Part shown: one piece after another, positions 1-8,860 of the stretch | How the letters are laid out: each line of letters begins with the position of its first letter | How positions within the stretch are numbered: position 1 is the first letter of the stretch | Assembly: GCA_965238305.1 (NCBI GenBank) | Contig: CBDEHK010000001.1 | Coordinates: 2,170,001 to 2,234,000 of the forward strand | Source: CBDCGJ01 sp965238305 | GTDB lineage: Bacteria; Pseudomonadota; Alphaproteobacteria; GCA-2731375 | Direction: 5' to 3' | DNA: 64,000 nt | Notes under the pieces: model-generated | The model's database searches: none | The model's input: only the letters and a program-made list of their open reading frames with translations | What the model was told of the DNA's origin: nothing | Position numbers and translations under genes: made by a program

Positions 1-70
1 TCTTAAGGCGAAAGTCTAGTGCAGATTGTCGTTGGACGTAATTGGAAACTTCCGTAGACTTCGCATCGAT

Positions 71-1258
71 ATGACAACAACAAAACCAATCGTAATTGCC
101 GGTGGCGGCATCGGCGGGATGGCGGCGGCCCTGGGTCTGGCGCAAAAAGGCTTCGCCTCTATCGTGCTGGAGAAATCAGCCGAATTCAGTGAAATTGGTG
201 CCGGTATTCAGCTTGGCCCCAACGCCTTCCATGCTTTTGATTATCTAGGTGTCGGTGATGCAGCGCGGGACCAAGCGGTTTATGTCGAAAATCTTCGCTT
301 GATGGATGCGGTCGACGGCGAGGAGATCGTCAATATCCCGCTTGATGAGCCATTTCGTCAACGTTTTGGTAATCCCTATGCTGTGGTCCATCGCGGCGAT
401 CTTTATAACGCCTTGTTGGCAGGCTGCGTCGGGGCGGATGCAATCGAACTGCGCGCCAATGCCAGCGTGTCGCATTACGAACAAGACGGCGGGGAGGTCC
501 GGGTTCATTTGAGCTCCGCCGAATTCGTTGACGGTAGTGCTTTGATCGGCGCCGATGGCCTATGGTCGAAAGTGCGCGAACAGGTGGTTGGTGACGCGGC
601 CCCCAGAGTATCCGGCCACACGACCTATCGTTCCGTCATTCCGACCGAGCAAATGCCGGAAGATTTGAGGTGGAATGCGGCAACTCTTTGGGCTGGGCCC
701 AAATGTCATATTGTTCATTATCCATTGTCCGGCTGGAAAGTCTTTAATTTGGTTGTCACTTACCATAACGACGCGCCGGAACCGGTGGCAGGCCAGCCGG
801 TCAGCAAGGATGAAGTGCGGCGCGGCTTCGAACATGTGCATCCCCGCGCCCGACAGATTATCGAACATGGCACTGATTGGAAGCTCTGGGTGCTCTGTGA
901 CCGCGATCCGGTGGAAAATTGGGTCGATGGCCGGGTCGCCCTATTGGGTGATGCGGCACATCCGATGATGCAATATTATGCGCAAGGCGCTTGCATGGCG
1001 CTGGAGGATGCAGTCTGTCTGGCCCATATGATGGAGGCGCATTCGGGTAATTTCGACCGTGCCTTCGAAGCCTATCGGGCCCAGCGAGTGGTGCGGACGG
1101 CGCGGGTGCAATTGGGAGCCCGGGCAATCGGCGACCATGTCTATCATCCCGCCGGTGCCCATGCGCTGGTTCGAAACGCGATCATGACAAAACTGTCAAC
1201 TGAAGATTGGTACGATCGCCTAGAATGGCTTTACGGTGGAACCGGTTTGGAGGAGTGA
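71..1258 (+). CDS. FAD-dependent aromatic hydroxylase (3-hydroxybenzoate 6-monooxygenase-like)
   Basis: This is a class A flavoprotein monooxygenase, about 395 aa. It would use FAD and NAD(P)H to hydroxylate a small aromatic acid in the cytoplasm. The Rossmann FAD motif GGGIGG lies near residues 11-16, the GADGLWSKVR box at about 160, and the GDAAHP box at about 293. The text after it (QYYAQGACMALEDAV) resembles 3-hydroxybenzoate 6-hydroxylases more than salicylate 1-hydroxylases. The frame opens at TTG 26, but ATG 71 sits directly before the FAD motif and is preferred. No gentisate dioxygenase is nearby, so the substrate is inferred. The next gene begins 4 nt after the stop, which suggests co-transcription. 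Confidence 0.85.
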   Translation: MTTTKPIVIAGGGIGGMAAALGLAQKGFASIVLEKSAEFSEIGAGIQLGPNAFHAFDYLGVGDAARDQAVYVENLRLMDAVDGEEIVNIPLDEPFRQRFGNPYAVVHRGDLYNALLAGCVGADAIELRANASVSHYEQDGGEVRVHLSSAEFVDGSALIGADGLWSKVREQVVGDAAPRVSGHTTYRSVIPTEQMPEDLRWNAATLWAGPKCHIVHYPLSGWKVFNLVVTYHNDAPEPVAGQPVSKDEVRRGFEHVHPRARQIIEHGTDWKLWVLCDRDPVENWVDGRVALLGDAAHPMMQYYAQGACMALEDAVCLAHMMEAHSGNFDRAFEAYRAQRVVRTARVQLGARAIGDHVYHPAGAHALVRNAIMTKLSTEDWYDRLEWLYGGTGLEE

Positions 1259-1262
1259 AGTG

Positions 1263-2588
1263 ATGAGCCATGTTTTTCCCCGTCACGCGGGACAGGCCGC
1301 ACCAACGGCTGTTGCCGGCAAGGGCTGTTATATCGTCGATCAGAACGGCAAACATTATCTTGATGGTTCTGGTGGTGCGGCGGTATCCTGTCTTGGTCAC
1401 GGCGATCCAGAAGTGACGGCGGCGATTAAGGCGCAACTCGATAACATTGCTTTTGCTCATACCGGCTTTTTCACCTCAGCGCCGGCAGAGGCGTTGGCCG
1501 ACCTGTTGATCGCAAATGCACCGACGGGGATCGATAAAGTCTATTTTGTCTCCGGCGGCTCCGAAGCGGTGGAAGCGGCGATCAAGTTGGCCCGGCAGTA
1601 TCATCTGGAAAAGGGTGAAACCAGCCGTACCAAACTGATCGCCCGAAAGCAAAGTTATCATGGCAATACTTTGGGGGCCTTGTCCGCCGGCGGCAACATA
1701 TGGCGGCGCCAACCGTTTGCCCCCTTATTAGTAGAGATGTCTCATATCGATGCATGTTACGCCTACCGCGAGCGAGCTGAAGGGGAGAGTGAAGCAGATT
1801 ATGGCCTGCGCGCCGCCAATCAGCTGGAAGCAGAAATTCAGCGCCTAGGGGCAGAAAATGTTATGGCCTTCATTGCCGAGCCGGTGGTCGGTGCGGCCCT
1901 CGGCGCAGTGCCGCCGGCGCTTGGATATTTCAAGCGCGTTCGAGAGATCTGCGATCACTATGGCGTCTTACTGATCCTCGATGAAGTAATGTGCGGAATG
2001 GGCCGTACCGGCACTTTGTTTGCTTCAGAACAAGAAAAAATAGTTCCTGATATTGTGTGCATTGCCAAAGGTTTGGGGGCGGGTTATCAACCGATAGGTG
2101 CGATGCTGTCCAGCGGCCAGATCTATAGCGCCATCGCCGATGGTAGCGGTTTTTTCCAACATGGCCATACCTATATTGGCCATCCGGTCGCGACAGCGGC
2201 AGGTCTCGCGGTGGTCTCGGCCATCCTCAATCGAGATTTGCTGGCGAAAGTAAAGAGCCAGGGCGTACGCCTGCGGCACGGGTTGGAGGAACGTTTTGGC
2301 CAGCATCCCCATATCGGCGATATCCGCGGTCGTGGGCTGTTCCAAGGGTTGGAACTGGTGCAGGATCGAGAGACCAAAGTGCCCTTCGATCCGGCCTTGG
2401 CTATCAACAAAAAGATTAAGAAAGCCACTTTTGAAGGCGGCCTGATCTGCTATCCCATGGGTGGCACGATCGACGGTAAACAGGGCGACCACGTGCTGTT
2501 GGCGCCGCCGTTCATTATTGAGAATGAGCAAGTCGAAGAACTGCTCGACAAACTCTCTCTGGCGATTGAGGCAGCGCTGCCAGTTTGA
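1263..2588 (+). CDS. Class III aminotransferase (PLP-dependent)
   Basis: A fold-type I PLP aminotransferase of the class III (omega-amino acid/aspartate aminotransferase family) type, 441 aa and full length. The substrate-side motif VSGGSEAVEAAIKLARQY, the cofactor aspartate in LLILDEVMCGMGRTG and the Schiff-base lysine in CIAKGLGAGY (about K269) are all present. ATG 1263 is chosen over an upstream GTG because GGAGG sits about 9 nt before it and overlaps the end of the preceding hydroxylase gene. The family moves amino groups between omega-amino acids or amines and pyruvate or 2-oxoglutarate. The exact substrate cannot be read from sequence. Confidence 0.88.
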   Translation: MSHVFPRHAGQAAPTAVAGKGCYIVDQNGKHYLDGSGGAAVSCLGHGDPEVTAAIKAQLDNIAFAHTGFFTSAPAEALADLLIANAPTGIDKVYFVSGGSEAVEAAIKLARQYHLEKGETSRTKLIARKQSYHGNTLGALSAGGNIWRRQPFAPLLVEMSHIDACYAYRERAEGESEADYGLRAANQLEAEIQRLGAENVMAFIAEPVVGAALGAVPPALGYFKRVREICDHYGVLLILDEVMCGMGRTGTLFASEQEKIVPDIVCIAKGLGAGYQPIGAMLSSGQIYSAIADGSGFFQHGHTYIGHPVATAAGLAVVSAILNRDLLAKVKSQGVRLRHGLEERFGQHPHIGDIRGRGLFQGLELVQDRETKVPFDPALAINKKIKKATFEGGLICYPMGGTIDGKQGDHVLLAPPFIIENEQVEELLDKLSLAIEAALPV

Positions 2589-2787
2589 CGAAATTGCGGT
2601 AGTCGACGGCCCATTTGTGTTCGGCCAGGCCTGATCAAATCTAGGAAATATGCGCCGACTAATTCAGCCGCAGCTGGGATTTGCGGGCGAATTTTTGCAT
2701 TAAGGCTTTCTTAGTATTTATCGATACTAATAGAGCTACCGCAGAATTACCTGTGTCGATCGCAAAATTACAAAGTGGAAATATATT

Positions 2788-3948
2788 ATGAATAACTTAT
2801 TTAAGTTGGTAGCTGCGGCTTCTGTCGTCAGCTTGTTTACAGGACCGGTGGCGGCGGAAACCGGCGTCACAGCAGATAAAGTGCTTTTCGGTCAATCGGC
2901 TGCGTTGGGCGGTCCTGCAGCAGCCCTCGGTCAGGGCATGAAGTTGGGCATCTCCGCCGCCTTCAAAGAAGCGAACGAAGCCGGTGGCGTGCATGGTCGG
3001 ACGCTAGAAATGATCAGCTACGATGACGGCTATGAGCCGGATCGAGCAATCACAAACACCAACAAACTGATCTCTGAAGATAATGTATTTTCGCTAATTG
3101 GTGCCGTTGGAACACCGACGTCAAAGGCGACGCAGCCGATTTCCACAGAAAAGAAAGTACCATTTGTCGGACCTTTTACCGGTGCTGGATTTCTGCGTAA
3201 ACCAGAAAACAGCAATGTTATCAATATTCGCGCAACTTATGATCAAGAGACAGAGGCTTGGATCGAGCATCTGACGACGGATCTGGGGTATAAAAATATT
3301 GCCCTGCTTTATCAAGATGATGGTTTTGGACGCGTTGGTCTGTCCGGTGTCACCAAGGCAATGGAAAAACGCGGTCTGAAGATTTCCGCCGAAGGAACTT
3401 ATCCCCGCAATACTACCGCAGTGAAAAAAGCCTTTCTGAAAATCAGAAAAGCAAAACCCGACGCCGTTGTAATGGTTGGTGCCTATAAGCCCATCGCCGC
3501 CTTTATCAAGCTTGCTAAAAAAGCGAAGATGGATGCCGTGTTCGTCAACATATCCTTTGTCGGATCTAAGGCGCTATCAAAGGAACTTGGTGCAGACGGT
3601 GCTGGTGTTGTGGTGACGCAGGTGGTTCCGTTTCCTTGGGATACTTCTCTGCCTGTCGTGGCGGCTTATCAAAAAGCCATCAAAGCATTCGATGCGAAAG
3701 CCGAATTTGGTTTCGTCAGCCTTGAAGGGTATATCGTCGGCCGTTTGACAATTGAGGCTTTGAAGAAAGCAGGCGCCGATTTGACGCGCGAGAATTTCTT
3801 GGACGCAGTTTACGGTACCGGCACTTTTGATTTTGGTGGTTCAAAACTGGTCTATGGAAAAGGCGACAATCAGGGTTCCGGTGACGTCTTCTTGACAGTC
3901 ATTCAGCCGGACGGAAGCTTCAAACCTGTTGAAAAGTTGAGCATGTAG
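2788..3948 (+). CDS. Periplasmic substrate-binding protein, Leu/Ile/Val-receptor family
   Basis: An extracellular ligand-binding receptor of the branched-chain-amino-acid type (Peripla_BP_6), 386 aa. A Sec signal peptide ends at about residue 23 (GPVAA before ETG). The mature start, with VLFGQSAALGGPAAALGQGMKLGI, is characteristic of the family. Such receptors normally feed LivHMGF permeases, but no HAAT permease or ATPase gene lies nearby. Instead a chemoreceptor gene starts about 96 nt downstream on the same strand. I infer that it presents a ligand to the chemoreceptor or serves a transporter encoded elsewhere. The ligand may be an aromatic acid or amino acid. Confidence 0.88.
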   Translation: MNNLFKLVAAASVVSLFTGPVAAETGVTADKVLFGQSAALGGPAAALGQGMKLGISAAFKEANEAGGVHGRTLEMISYDDGYEPDRAITNTNKLISEDNVFSLIGAVGTPTSKATQPISTEKKVPFVGPFTGAGFLRKPENSNVINIRATYDQETEAWIEHLTTDLGYKNIALLYQDDGFGRVGLSGVTKAMEKRGLKISAEGTYPRNTTAVKKAFLKIRKAKPDAVVMVGAYKPIAAFIKLAKKAKMDAVFVNISFVGSKALSKELGADGAGVVVTQVVPFPWDTSLPVVAAYQKAIKAFDAKAEFGFVSLEGYIVGRLTIEALKKAGADLTRENFLDAVYGTGTFDFGGSKLVYGKGDNQGSGDVFLTVIQPDGSFKPVEKLSM

Positions 3949-4044
3949 CTTCGGCGCTGTGAATAGGCGATGGGGTCGAAAGCTCCATCGTCTTTTCGCA
4001 TTTCAACCCATCCCATAAAAACAGTTCAAAAAAAAGGCAGAAAT

Positions 4045-6171
4045 ATGCGCCTTTCTCAATTTGCCGGCAATTTCCTTACCGGCATTAAAAGCCGCTTGTA
4101 TACAGCATTAGGTATCGTCGTGCTTGGAACCGTCGTCTCAAGTGTGGTCGCTTGGATAGCCCTTAGTTCGACAGCGAGTACATTGGACAAATTAACCGGT
4201 GAAAGTGCGCCCGCAGTTGTTGATGCTTTGCAATTGTCGGAAGTCGTATCGCGCATTGCGGCGGTGGCGCCGGAACTAGCCGCGGCAAACACCCATGAGG
4301 GTGAAAAAGCGGCTTGGCTTCTGCTTTCACAAAGTTCGCAAAGGATGACAGATATTGCCGCCGCAGGTCGTGTGAGCAGCGAGGCGCAAGAAATGCTTTC
4401 CGATGCCCAGGCCCAACTCACTAATGGATTGGCGGCGCTAAGAAAACAGGTGGTCGAACGCATCGATTTGGTGGCGAGCCGTCAAGAACAGATTAATCAA
4501 TTACGCAAAAGTCACAAAAACGTCCTGTCCGCGATCGCGCCGATTGTCGACAATATTAATTTTGAACTCATTATCGGAGCGGATGACGTCGATGTTTATG
4601 CAGAAAATGCCGTCAGTGCGTTTGTTGAAGCCGGCGTTGGTCCTCTTGTTGCCGCTCTTGAAGTCAAATCGGAAACCAACGGCATCGTTGGCCTTCTCAA
4701 TACTGCGGCTAATGAAGATAAACACGAATCGATTGAGCCGCTTCGCGAACGCTTTACGGCTGCCGTCGCGTCGCTGCAGTCAGCACTCGAAGTCCTCAAG
4801 GACCAAGATGGCTTGGACGAGGTAAAAGAACATATCGCCAGCCTTATCGAACTTGGGGGCGGGGATAATAGTATTTTTGATCTGCGTGTTGCCGAACTTA
4901 GATTACGAGACGCCATCGCACTGCAGCTGGCATCTGCCCGCGAATTGTCTTCTGAATTCGGCGGTCACATAGCCGGAATTGTTGAAATTACATCGACGAG
5001 AATGGCGTCGGCGAGCGCAAGATCGAAAAACAATGCGCGCGCAAACAAAACATTATTGCTGACAATCGCTGTTATTAGCGTATTGGCAGCGCTTCTAATC
5101 TCCTACTTTTACGTCGGCCGAAACTTGGTACGTCGGTTGGTCGGATTGTCGGACGTGATGGTGGAGCTCGCCGATGGCAATATAGACTTGGAAATCAATG
5201 ACAAAGGTCGCGACGAACTGTCGCTGATGGCCGGCACGGTCAATGTATTCAAACAGAACGCCATTGACCGAATCCGCCTGGAACAAGAGCAAGAGCAAGC
5301 CAAAGTGGATGCCGAGAACCAGCGAAAGTCCTTGATGGAAAAGCTCGCTGGTGAATTTGACGCCAGTGTCGGTGGCGTTGTTGTTACTGTTTCCGACGCT
5401 GCAAACGCAATGGACAAATCGGCTTCTTCGATGTCGATGCTTTCCGAGAGTACAAGGGAGCGAGCCGTTGTTGTCTCGGCGGCTTCGCAGGAAGCCTCGG
5501 TAAACGTACAGGCGGTTGCTAGTGCAGCCGAGGAGTTGACCAGTTCGACCAGTGAAATCAATCAACAGGTTGCGCGTTCCGCTGCCGCAGCGCAAAATGC
5601 GGTAACGCTGTCAGCCGACACACAGCAGACCATGCAGGAATTGGTCAATGCTGTCACCAAGATCGATGAAGTTGTCGCAATCATTACAGATATTGCCGAT
5701 CACACGAACCTTTTGGCACTGAATGCGACAATTGAAGCGGCCCGCGCGGGTGAGGCTGGAAAGGGATTTGCCGTAGTCGCTTCAGAAGTAAAAAATCTAG
5801 CCACCCAAACCGCCGAGGCAACACGTGAAATTCAAGATCATGTTGGCAACGTGCAAAGTAAAACGCAAAAAGCCGCCAACGCCATGAGCGACATCGAACG
5901 CACAATATCGGATATCAATGACGTTGCGGCGGCAATCGGTGGCGCCGTCGAAGATCAGGTTGCGGCAACGCAGGAGATCGCCCAAAACGCTGAACAAGCT
6001 TCCCGTGGGACGACGGAAATGTCCTCCAACATGCAAGTGGTCACAGAGTTGACCGCGGACGCTGGAAGTGCGTCAGGTGAAGTATTGACCGCCGCCGCCG
6101 ACCTCTCGGTCATTTCCGGGACTTTGAAGAACGAAGTTGATCAATTCTTGAAGCAGATACGCGTGAATTAA
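4045..6171 (+). CDS. Methyl-accepting chemotaxis protein with long periplasmic helical sensor
   Basis: A transmembrane chemoreceptor of about 708 aa. TM1 lies at about residues 17-39, followed by a periplasmic region of about 295 residues that is Ala/Glu/Leu rich and predicted helical. TM2 lies at about 336-358, then a HAMP domain and the cytoplasmic signalling hairpin. The hairpin tip (LLALNATIEAARAGEAGKGF) is the canonical CheA/CheW contact site. The periplasmic region is much longer than a four-helix Tar-type sensor and resembles helical bimodular sensors. ATG 4045 follows AAAGGCAG, so an upstream in-frame start at 3970 is rejected. It lies just after an orphan solute-binding protein gene, which may supply its ligand. 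Confidence 0.9.
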   Translation: MRLSQFAGNFLTGIKSRLYTALGIVVLGTVVSSVVAWIALSSTASTLDKLTGESAPAVVDALQLSEVVSRIAAVAPELAAANTHEGEKAAWLLLSQSSQRMTDIAAAGRVSSEAQEMLSDAQAQLTNGLAALRKQVVERIDLVASRQEQINQLRKSHKNVLSAIAPIVDNINFELIIGADDVDVYAENAVSAFVEAGVGPLVAALEVKSETNGIVGLLNTAANEDKHESIEPLRERFTAAVASLQSALEVLKDQDGLDEVKEHIASLIELGGGDNSIFDLRVAELRLRDAIALQLASARELSSEFGGHIAGIVEITSTRMASASARSKNNARANKTLLLTIAVISVLAALLISYFYVGRNLVRRLVGLSDVMVELADGNIDLEINDKGRDELSLMAGTVNVFKQNAIDRIRLEQEQEQAKVDAENQRKSLMEKLAGEFDASVGGVVVTVSDAANAMDKSASSMSMLSESTRERAVVVSAASQEASVNVQAVASAAEELTSSTSEINQQVARSAAAAQNAVTLSADTQQTMQELVNAVTKIDEVVAIITDIADHTNLLALNATIEAARAGEAGKGFAVVASEVKNLATQTAEATREIQDHVGNVQSKTQKAANAMSDIERTISDINDVAAAIGGAVEDQVAATQEIAQNAEQASRGTTEMSSNMQVVTELTADAGSASGEVLTAAADLSVISGTLKNEVDQFLKQIRVN

Positions 6172-6263
6172 TTTGGTGGCCTCAAATCGCCGGAAACGAA
6201 ATTATCCGAATTGCGGTTACTAAGTACGAACAACTCAAATTCACAAGACCAGGAGCCATCTGG

Positions 6264-6854
6264 TTAGAATTCTTTGAGGGTAAGAAAAATCTTGTCGAGG
6301 TATTTTTGCCGTTTGGCGGCGTCGACAGTGTCCATTTTGTAAAGCGCCAAATATTTGTTTTTGCAGCGTTTGGCGCAGAGTACGCGAATGCCGCGCAATA
6401 GGGTTTTGCGGCCCGGCTCGCCAATCAGCTTGGAAAACCACCAGGTCGCGCCACAAGTGGTGATCACCACCATCTTTCGAATATGGGTTAGACGCGGTGC
6501 TGCCTTCGGGACTTCCTCGCTTGGAATATCGAAGGCGACATGGGGAACAAGCACCCGATCCAACCAACCTTTTAACATCGCAGGTTGACCGTACCACCAG
6601 GTTGGATAGATGAAGACCAGCATTTCAGCCCAGCGCAACCACTTGATATGATCGGCTATGGGTTCTTCATTGACGCCCTTAATCTCGTATTGGTGCCATT
6701 CATCTGCTTCTAGCACCGGGTCAAATTTTTCCTGATAAAGGTCAATTAGATGCAGTTCATGGCCGGCTTCTTCCAACCCCTGCAGGGCACGGTTTTTTAA
6801 AGCAGCGGCAAAACTTTCCTTCACCGGATGGCAGAATATAACCAGGCAGCGCAT
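6264..6854 (-). CDS. Flavodoxin-fold NAD(P)H oxidoreductase (quinone reductase/MdaB-KefF type)
   Basis: A 196-aa NAD(P)H dehydrogenase (quinone) family flavoprotein. The N-terminal strand-loop (VIFCHPVKESFAAALKNRAL) binds FMN/FAD phosphate, and YPTWWYGQPAMLKGWLDRVL is the conserved second flavin loop. These enzymes carry out two-electron reduction of quinones or similar acceptors. The gene lies 2 nt downstream of a paralogue on the same strand and is the last gene of a leftward operon with an FAD-linked oxidase, an amidohydrolase and an ABC transporter. Two tandem paralogues suggest a heterodimer or two substrates. This is inference. Confidence 0.85.
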   Translation of the reverse strand: MRCLVIFCHPVKESFAAALKNRALQGLEEAGHELHLIDLYQEKFDPVLEADEWHQYEIKGVNEEPIADHIKWLRWAEMLVFIYPTWWYGQPAMLKGWLDRVLVPHVAFDIPSEEVPKAAPRLTHIRKMVVITTCGATWWFSKLIGEPGRKTLLRGIRVLCAKRCKNKYLALYKMDTVDAAKRQKYLDKIFLTLKEF

Positions 6855-6856
6855 GC

Positions 6857-7438
6857 TTAGAAACTCCGCATCGCACGGACGACTTTGTCCATGAAGGCAC
6901 GGCGGCTTTTATCCGTCGACCGGTTCATGTCGTAATGGGCCAGATACTGCACCGGGTTCTTCAGTTTGGCGATCCGACGAAGAATGCGGGTCGCTAGTTT
7001 GCGTGGCGGATCGCCAACAGTAAAAGCGGCCCAACGTGGTCCGCCATAGGTCGTGATGACGGTGATTTTTTTAATGTTGTCGAGGTTCCCCTGCACCATG
7101 CCGTCCTGCATAACAAAGGACACGCCGGGCAAAAATACACGATCAAAAAAACCTTTTAAAATAGCAGGATAACCGTAATTCCAAACAGGATAGATGAGGA
7201 TCAACGCATCTGCTTTTCGGAGCCGTTCAACATAATCGGCGACCGGTGTTCGGTTGATATCCAGACTATGATAATTGACCCGTTCCGCCCTGTTCATGCA
7301 CGGTTCGAACTGTTCTTGATAGAGGTCGCAGTCGTCGACGTTATGTCCGGCTGTTTTCAGCGCAGCGACGGCTTTGCCATGCAAGGCACTGCCATAACTT
7401 TCCGCAACCGGATGGGCGTAAAGGACCAGAACGCGCAC
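6857..7438 (-). CDS. Flavodoxin-fold NAD(P)H oxidoreductase, paralogue of the next gene
   Basis: A 193-aa NAD(P)H quinone oxidoreductase family protein beginning VRVLVLYAHPVAESYGSALH, with the second flavin loop YPVWNYGYPAILKGFFDRVF. The frame is open to 7528, but the family start is the GTG at 7438. AGAGG precedes that GTG, and it lies 13 nt after the upstream oxidase stop codon. Its neighbour downstream begins 2 nt after the stop and shares the same domain plan, so this is a tandem duplication. It is likely a soluble cytoplasmic FMN or FAD enzyme working with the FAD-linked oxidase of the same operon. Confidence 0.84.
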   Translation of the reverse strand: MRVLVLYAHPVAESYGSALHGKAVAALKTAGHNVDDCDLYQEQFEPCMNRAERVNYHSLDINRTPVADYVERLRKADALILIYPVWNYGYPAILKGFFDRVFLPGVSFVMQDGMVQGNLDNIKKITVITTYGGPRWAAFTVGDPPRKLATRILRRIAKLKNPVQYLAHYDMNRSTDKSRRAFMDKVVRAMRSF

Positions 7439-7451
7439 TTTTTCGATCCTC

Positions 7452-8858
7452 TCAGGAGATCGCGGCCAGGCCAGGGAACAGATAGGTTTGGCTGGAATTG
7501 AAATCGAAATCCGGATTATCCCAGGCAATCATCTTCCCAGGGTTCAATAGGCCTTTCGGGTCAGCTTGTTTTTTGAACTCCAACTGTACGGAATCGGTTT
7601 GTTTCATCCCACCTTCTTCCAAGGTGTAGCGGTGGGGATTGAAGATCGGGCAGCCATTCTCCTCATGCAGGCGCATAATTTCTTCCAACCGTTCTTCGGT
7701 AGTGAAGCGGATCATCGGCAAACCGTTGCAGACAACTCTGCCGGCGAAGCGGATGACTTCGGTGTGGGGAATAAGTTCATCGGCAAACATATTTGCCATC
7801 TTTTCAACAAGTTCGAGATGGTTGGGATAGGGATACATGACTTGCAGATAGGTGATGTTCGGGTCGACCTGCAGCGCCCGCAACGTCGTATGGTTCCAGG
7901 AATACTCGAATATCGGTGGCAATCGCTTGGCCACTTTCGGATCGAGCTGGTCCGAGCGCATGAGGATTTCACCCTGCTCTATTCCCGTAAATGCCAGAAA
8001 ACCATCCATTGCGTGCGGCGCGATCATGACCAGCACGACATGTTTGCCGGCGGGGACAAATTCCTTGTGACGGGCGAAATATTCCTGCGGCGCCGGCGCT
8101 GAAATCGGCGTGATCAGCTTTTTCAGCAGGCCATCCTGCAAGCCTAGTTTGTTGCCATAATGAATGGCTTCATGAAAGCTATCAAACCCGACGATGACAT
8201 CAATCCAGTCATAGGATGCGGTCAGCGGCATTTCGATTTCGGTGATGATGCCGTTGGTGCCATAGGCATGCGAGACTTTGTGCAATTCCATGCCGCTAAG
8301 TTCGAGAATTCGGGGTTCCGATTCCATCGTGACGATGCGCATGCCCAGGATATTGCCGTGTTCGCGCAGGCCGCCCCAGTTGATGCTGCCAATGCCGCCA
8401 GAACCGCCGGCAATAAATCCAGCGATGCTGGACGAACGCACGGTCGAGGGCCAAAGCCTCAGTTCCTGTCCGGTTTCTTTTTTGGCGGTGCGATCTACTT
8501 TCCACATATTGGCGCCAGCTTCTGCGATAACCGAGCCGGATTTGATTTCCTTGATCGCATTCATATCCGACATGTCCAGCAGAACGCCGCCGGATAGCGG
8601 CATGGCCTGACCATAATTACCGGTGCCGCCGCCGCGTACCGTCACCGGCACATCATGGGCATAGCAAGCTTTCAGAATACGGACGACCTCCGCTTCGTTT
8701 TGCGGCGCGACGATCAAATCGGCGACGACGTCGTCTAGTTGCCGTTTCAAGATCGGCGAATACCAATAGAAGTCTCGGCTTTTTTTCAGCAGAGTTGCTG
8801 GGTCTTCGTTGGTTTTCAGGTCCGACAGATCACTTTTCAAGGCAGCTAATTCGGCCAT
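7452..8858 (-). CDS. FAD-linked oxidase (GlcD/vanillyl-alcohol-oxidase family)
   Basis: A 468-aa PCMH-type FAD-binding oxidoreductase. The FAD pyrophosphate loop VRGGGTGNYGQ lies at about residues 74-84, followed by a second FAD segment (AGFIAGGSGGIGSINWGG). The C-terminal NPGKMIAW is a typical end of the family. The family oxidises 2-hydroxy acids, aldoses or phenols. There is no signal peptide, so it should be cytosolic. SD AGGAAAT precedes ATG 8858 and overlaps the end of the upstream amidohydrolase gene, consistent with translational coupling. Within this operon it may oxidise the product of the amidohydrolase, but the substrate is unknown. Confidence 0.85.
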   Translation of the reverse strand: MAELAALKSDLSDLKTNEDPATLLKKSRDFYWYSPILKRQLDDVVADLIVAPQNEAEVVRILKACYAHDVPVTVRGGGTGNYGQAMPLSGGVLLDMSDMNAIKEIKSGSVIAEAGANMWKVDRTAKKETGQELRLWPSTVRSSSIAGFIAGGSGGIGSINWGGLREHGNILGMRIVTMESEPRILELSGMELHKVSHAYGTNGIITEIEMPLTASYDWIDVIVGFDSFHEAIHYGNKLGLQDGLLKKLITPISAPAPQEYFARHKEFVPAGKHVVLVMIAPHAMDGFLAFTGIEQGEILMRSDQLDPKVAKRLPPIFEYSWNHTTLRALQVDPNITYLQVMYPYPNHLELVEKMANMFADELIPHTEVIRFAGRVVCNGLPMIRFTTEERLEEIMRLHEENGCPIFNPHRYTLEEGGMKQTDSVQLEFKKQADPKGLLNPGKMIAWDNPDFDFNSSQTYLFPGLAAIS

Positions 8859-8860
8859 CT

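Noticed and set aside
2025..2531. 168-codon minus-strand open frame
   Set aside because: It lies wholly inside the class III aminotransferase gene in a shadow frame and shows no family resemblance.
5095..5595. Minus-strand open frames of 150-166 codons inside the chemoreceptor
   Set aside because: They are antisense shadows of the well-supported chemoreceptor gene.
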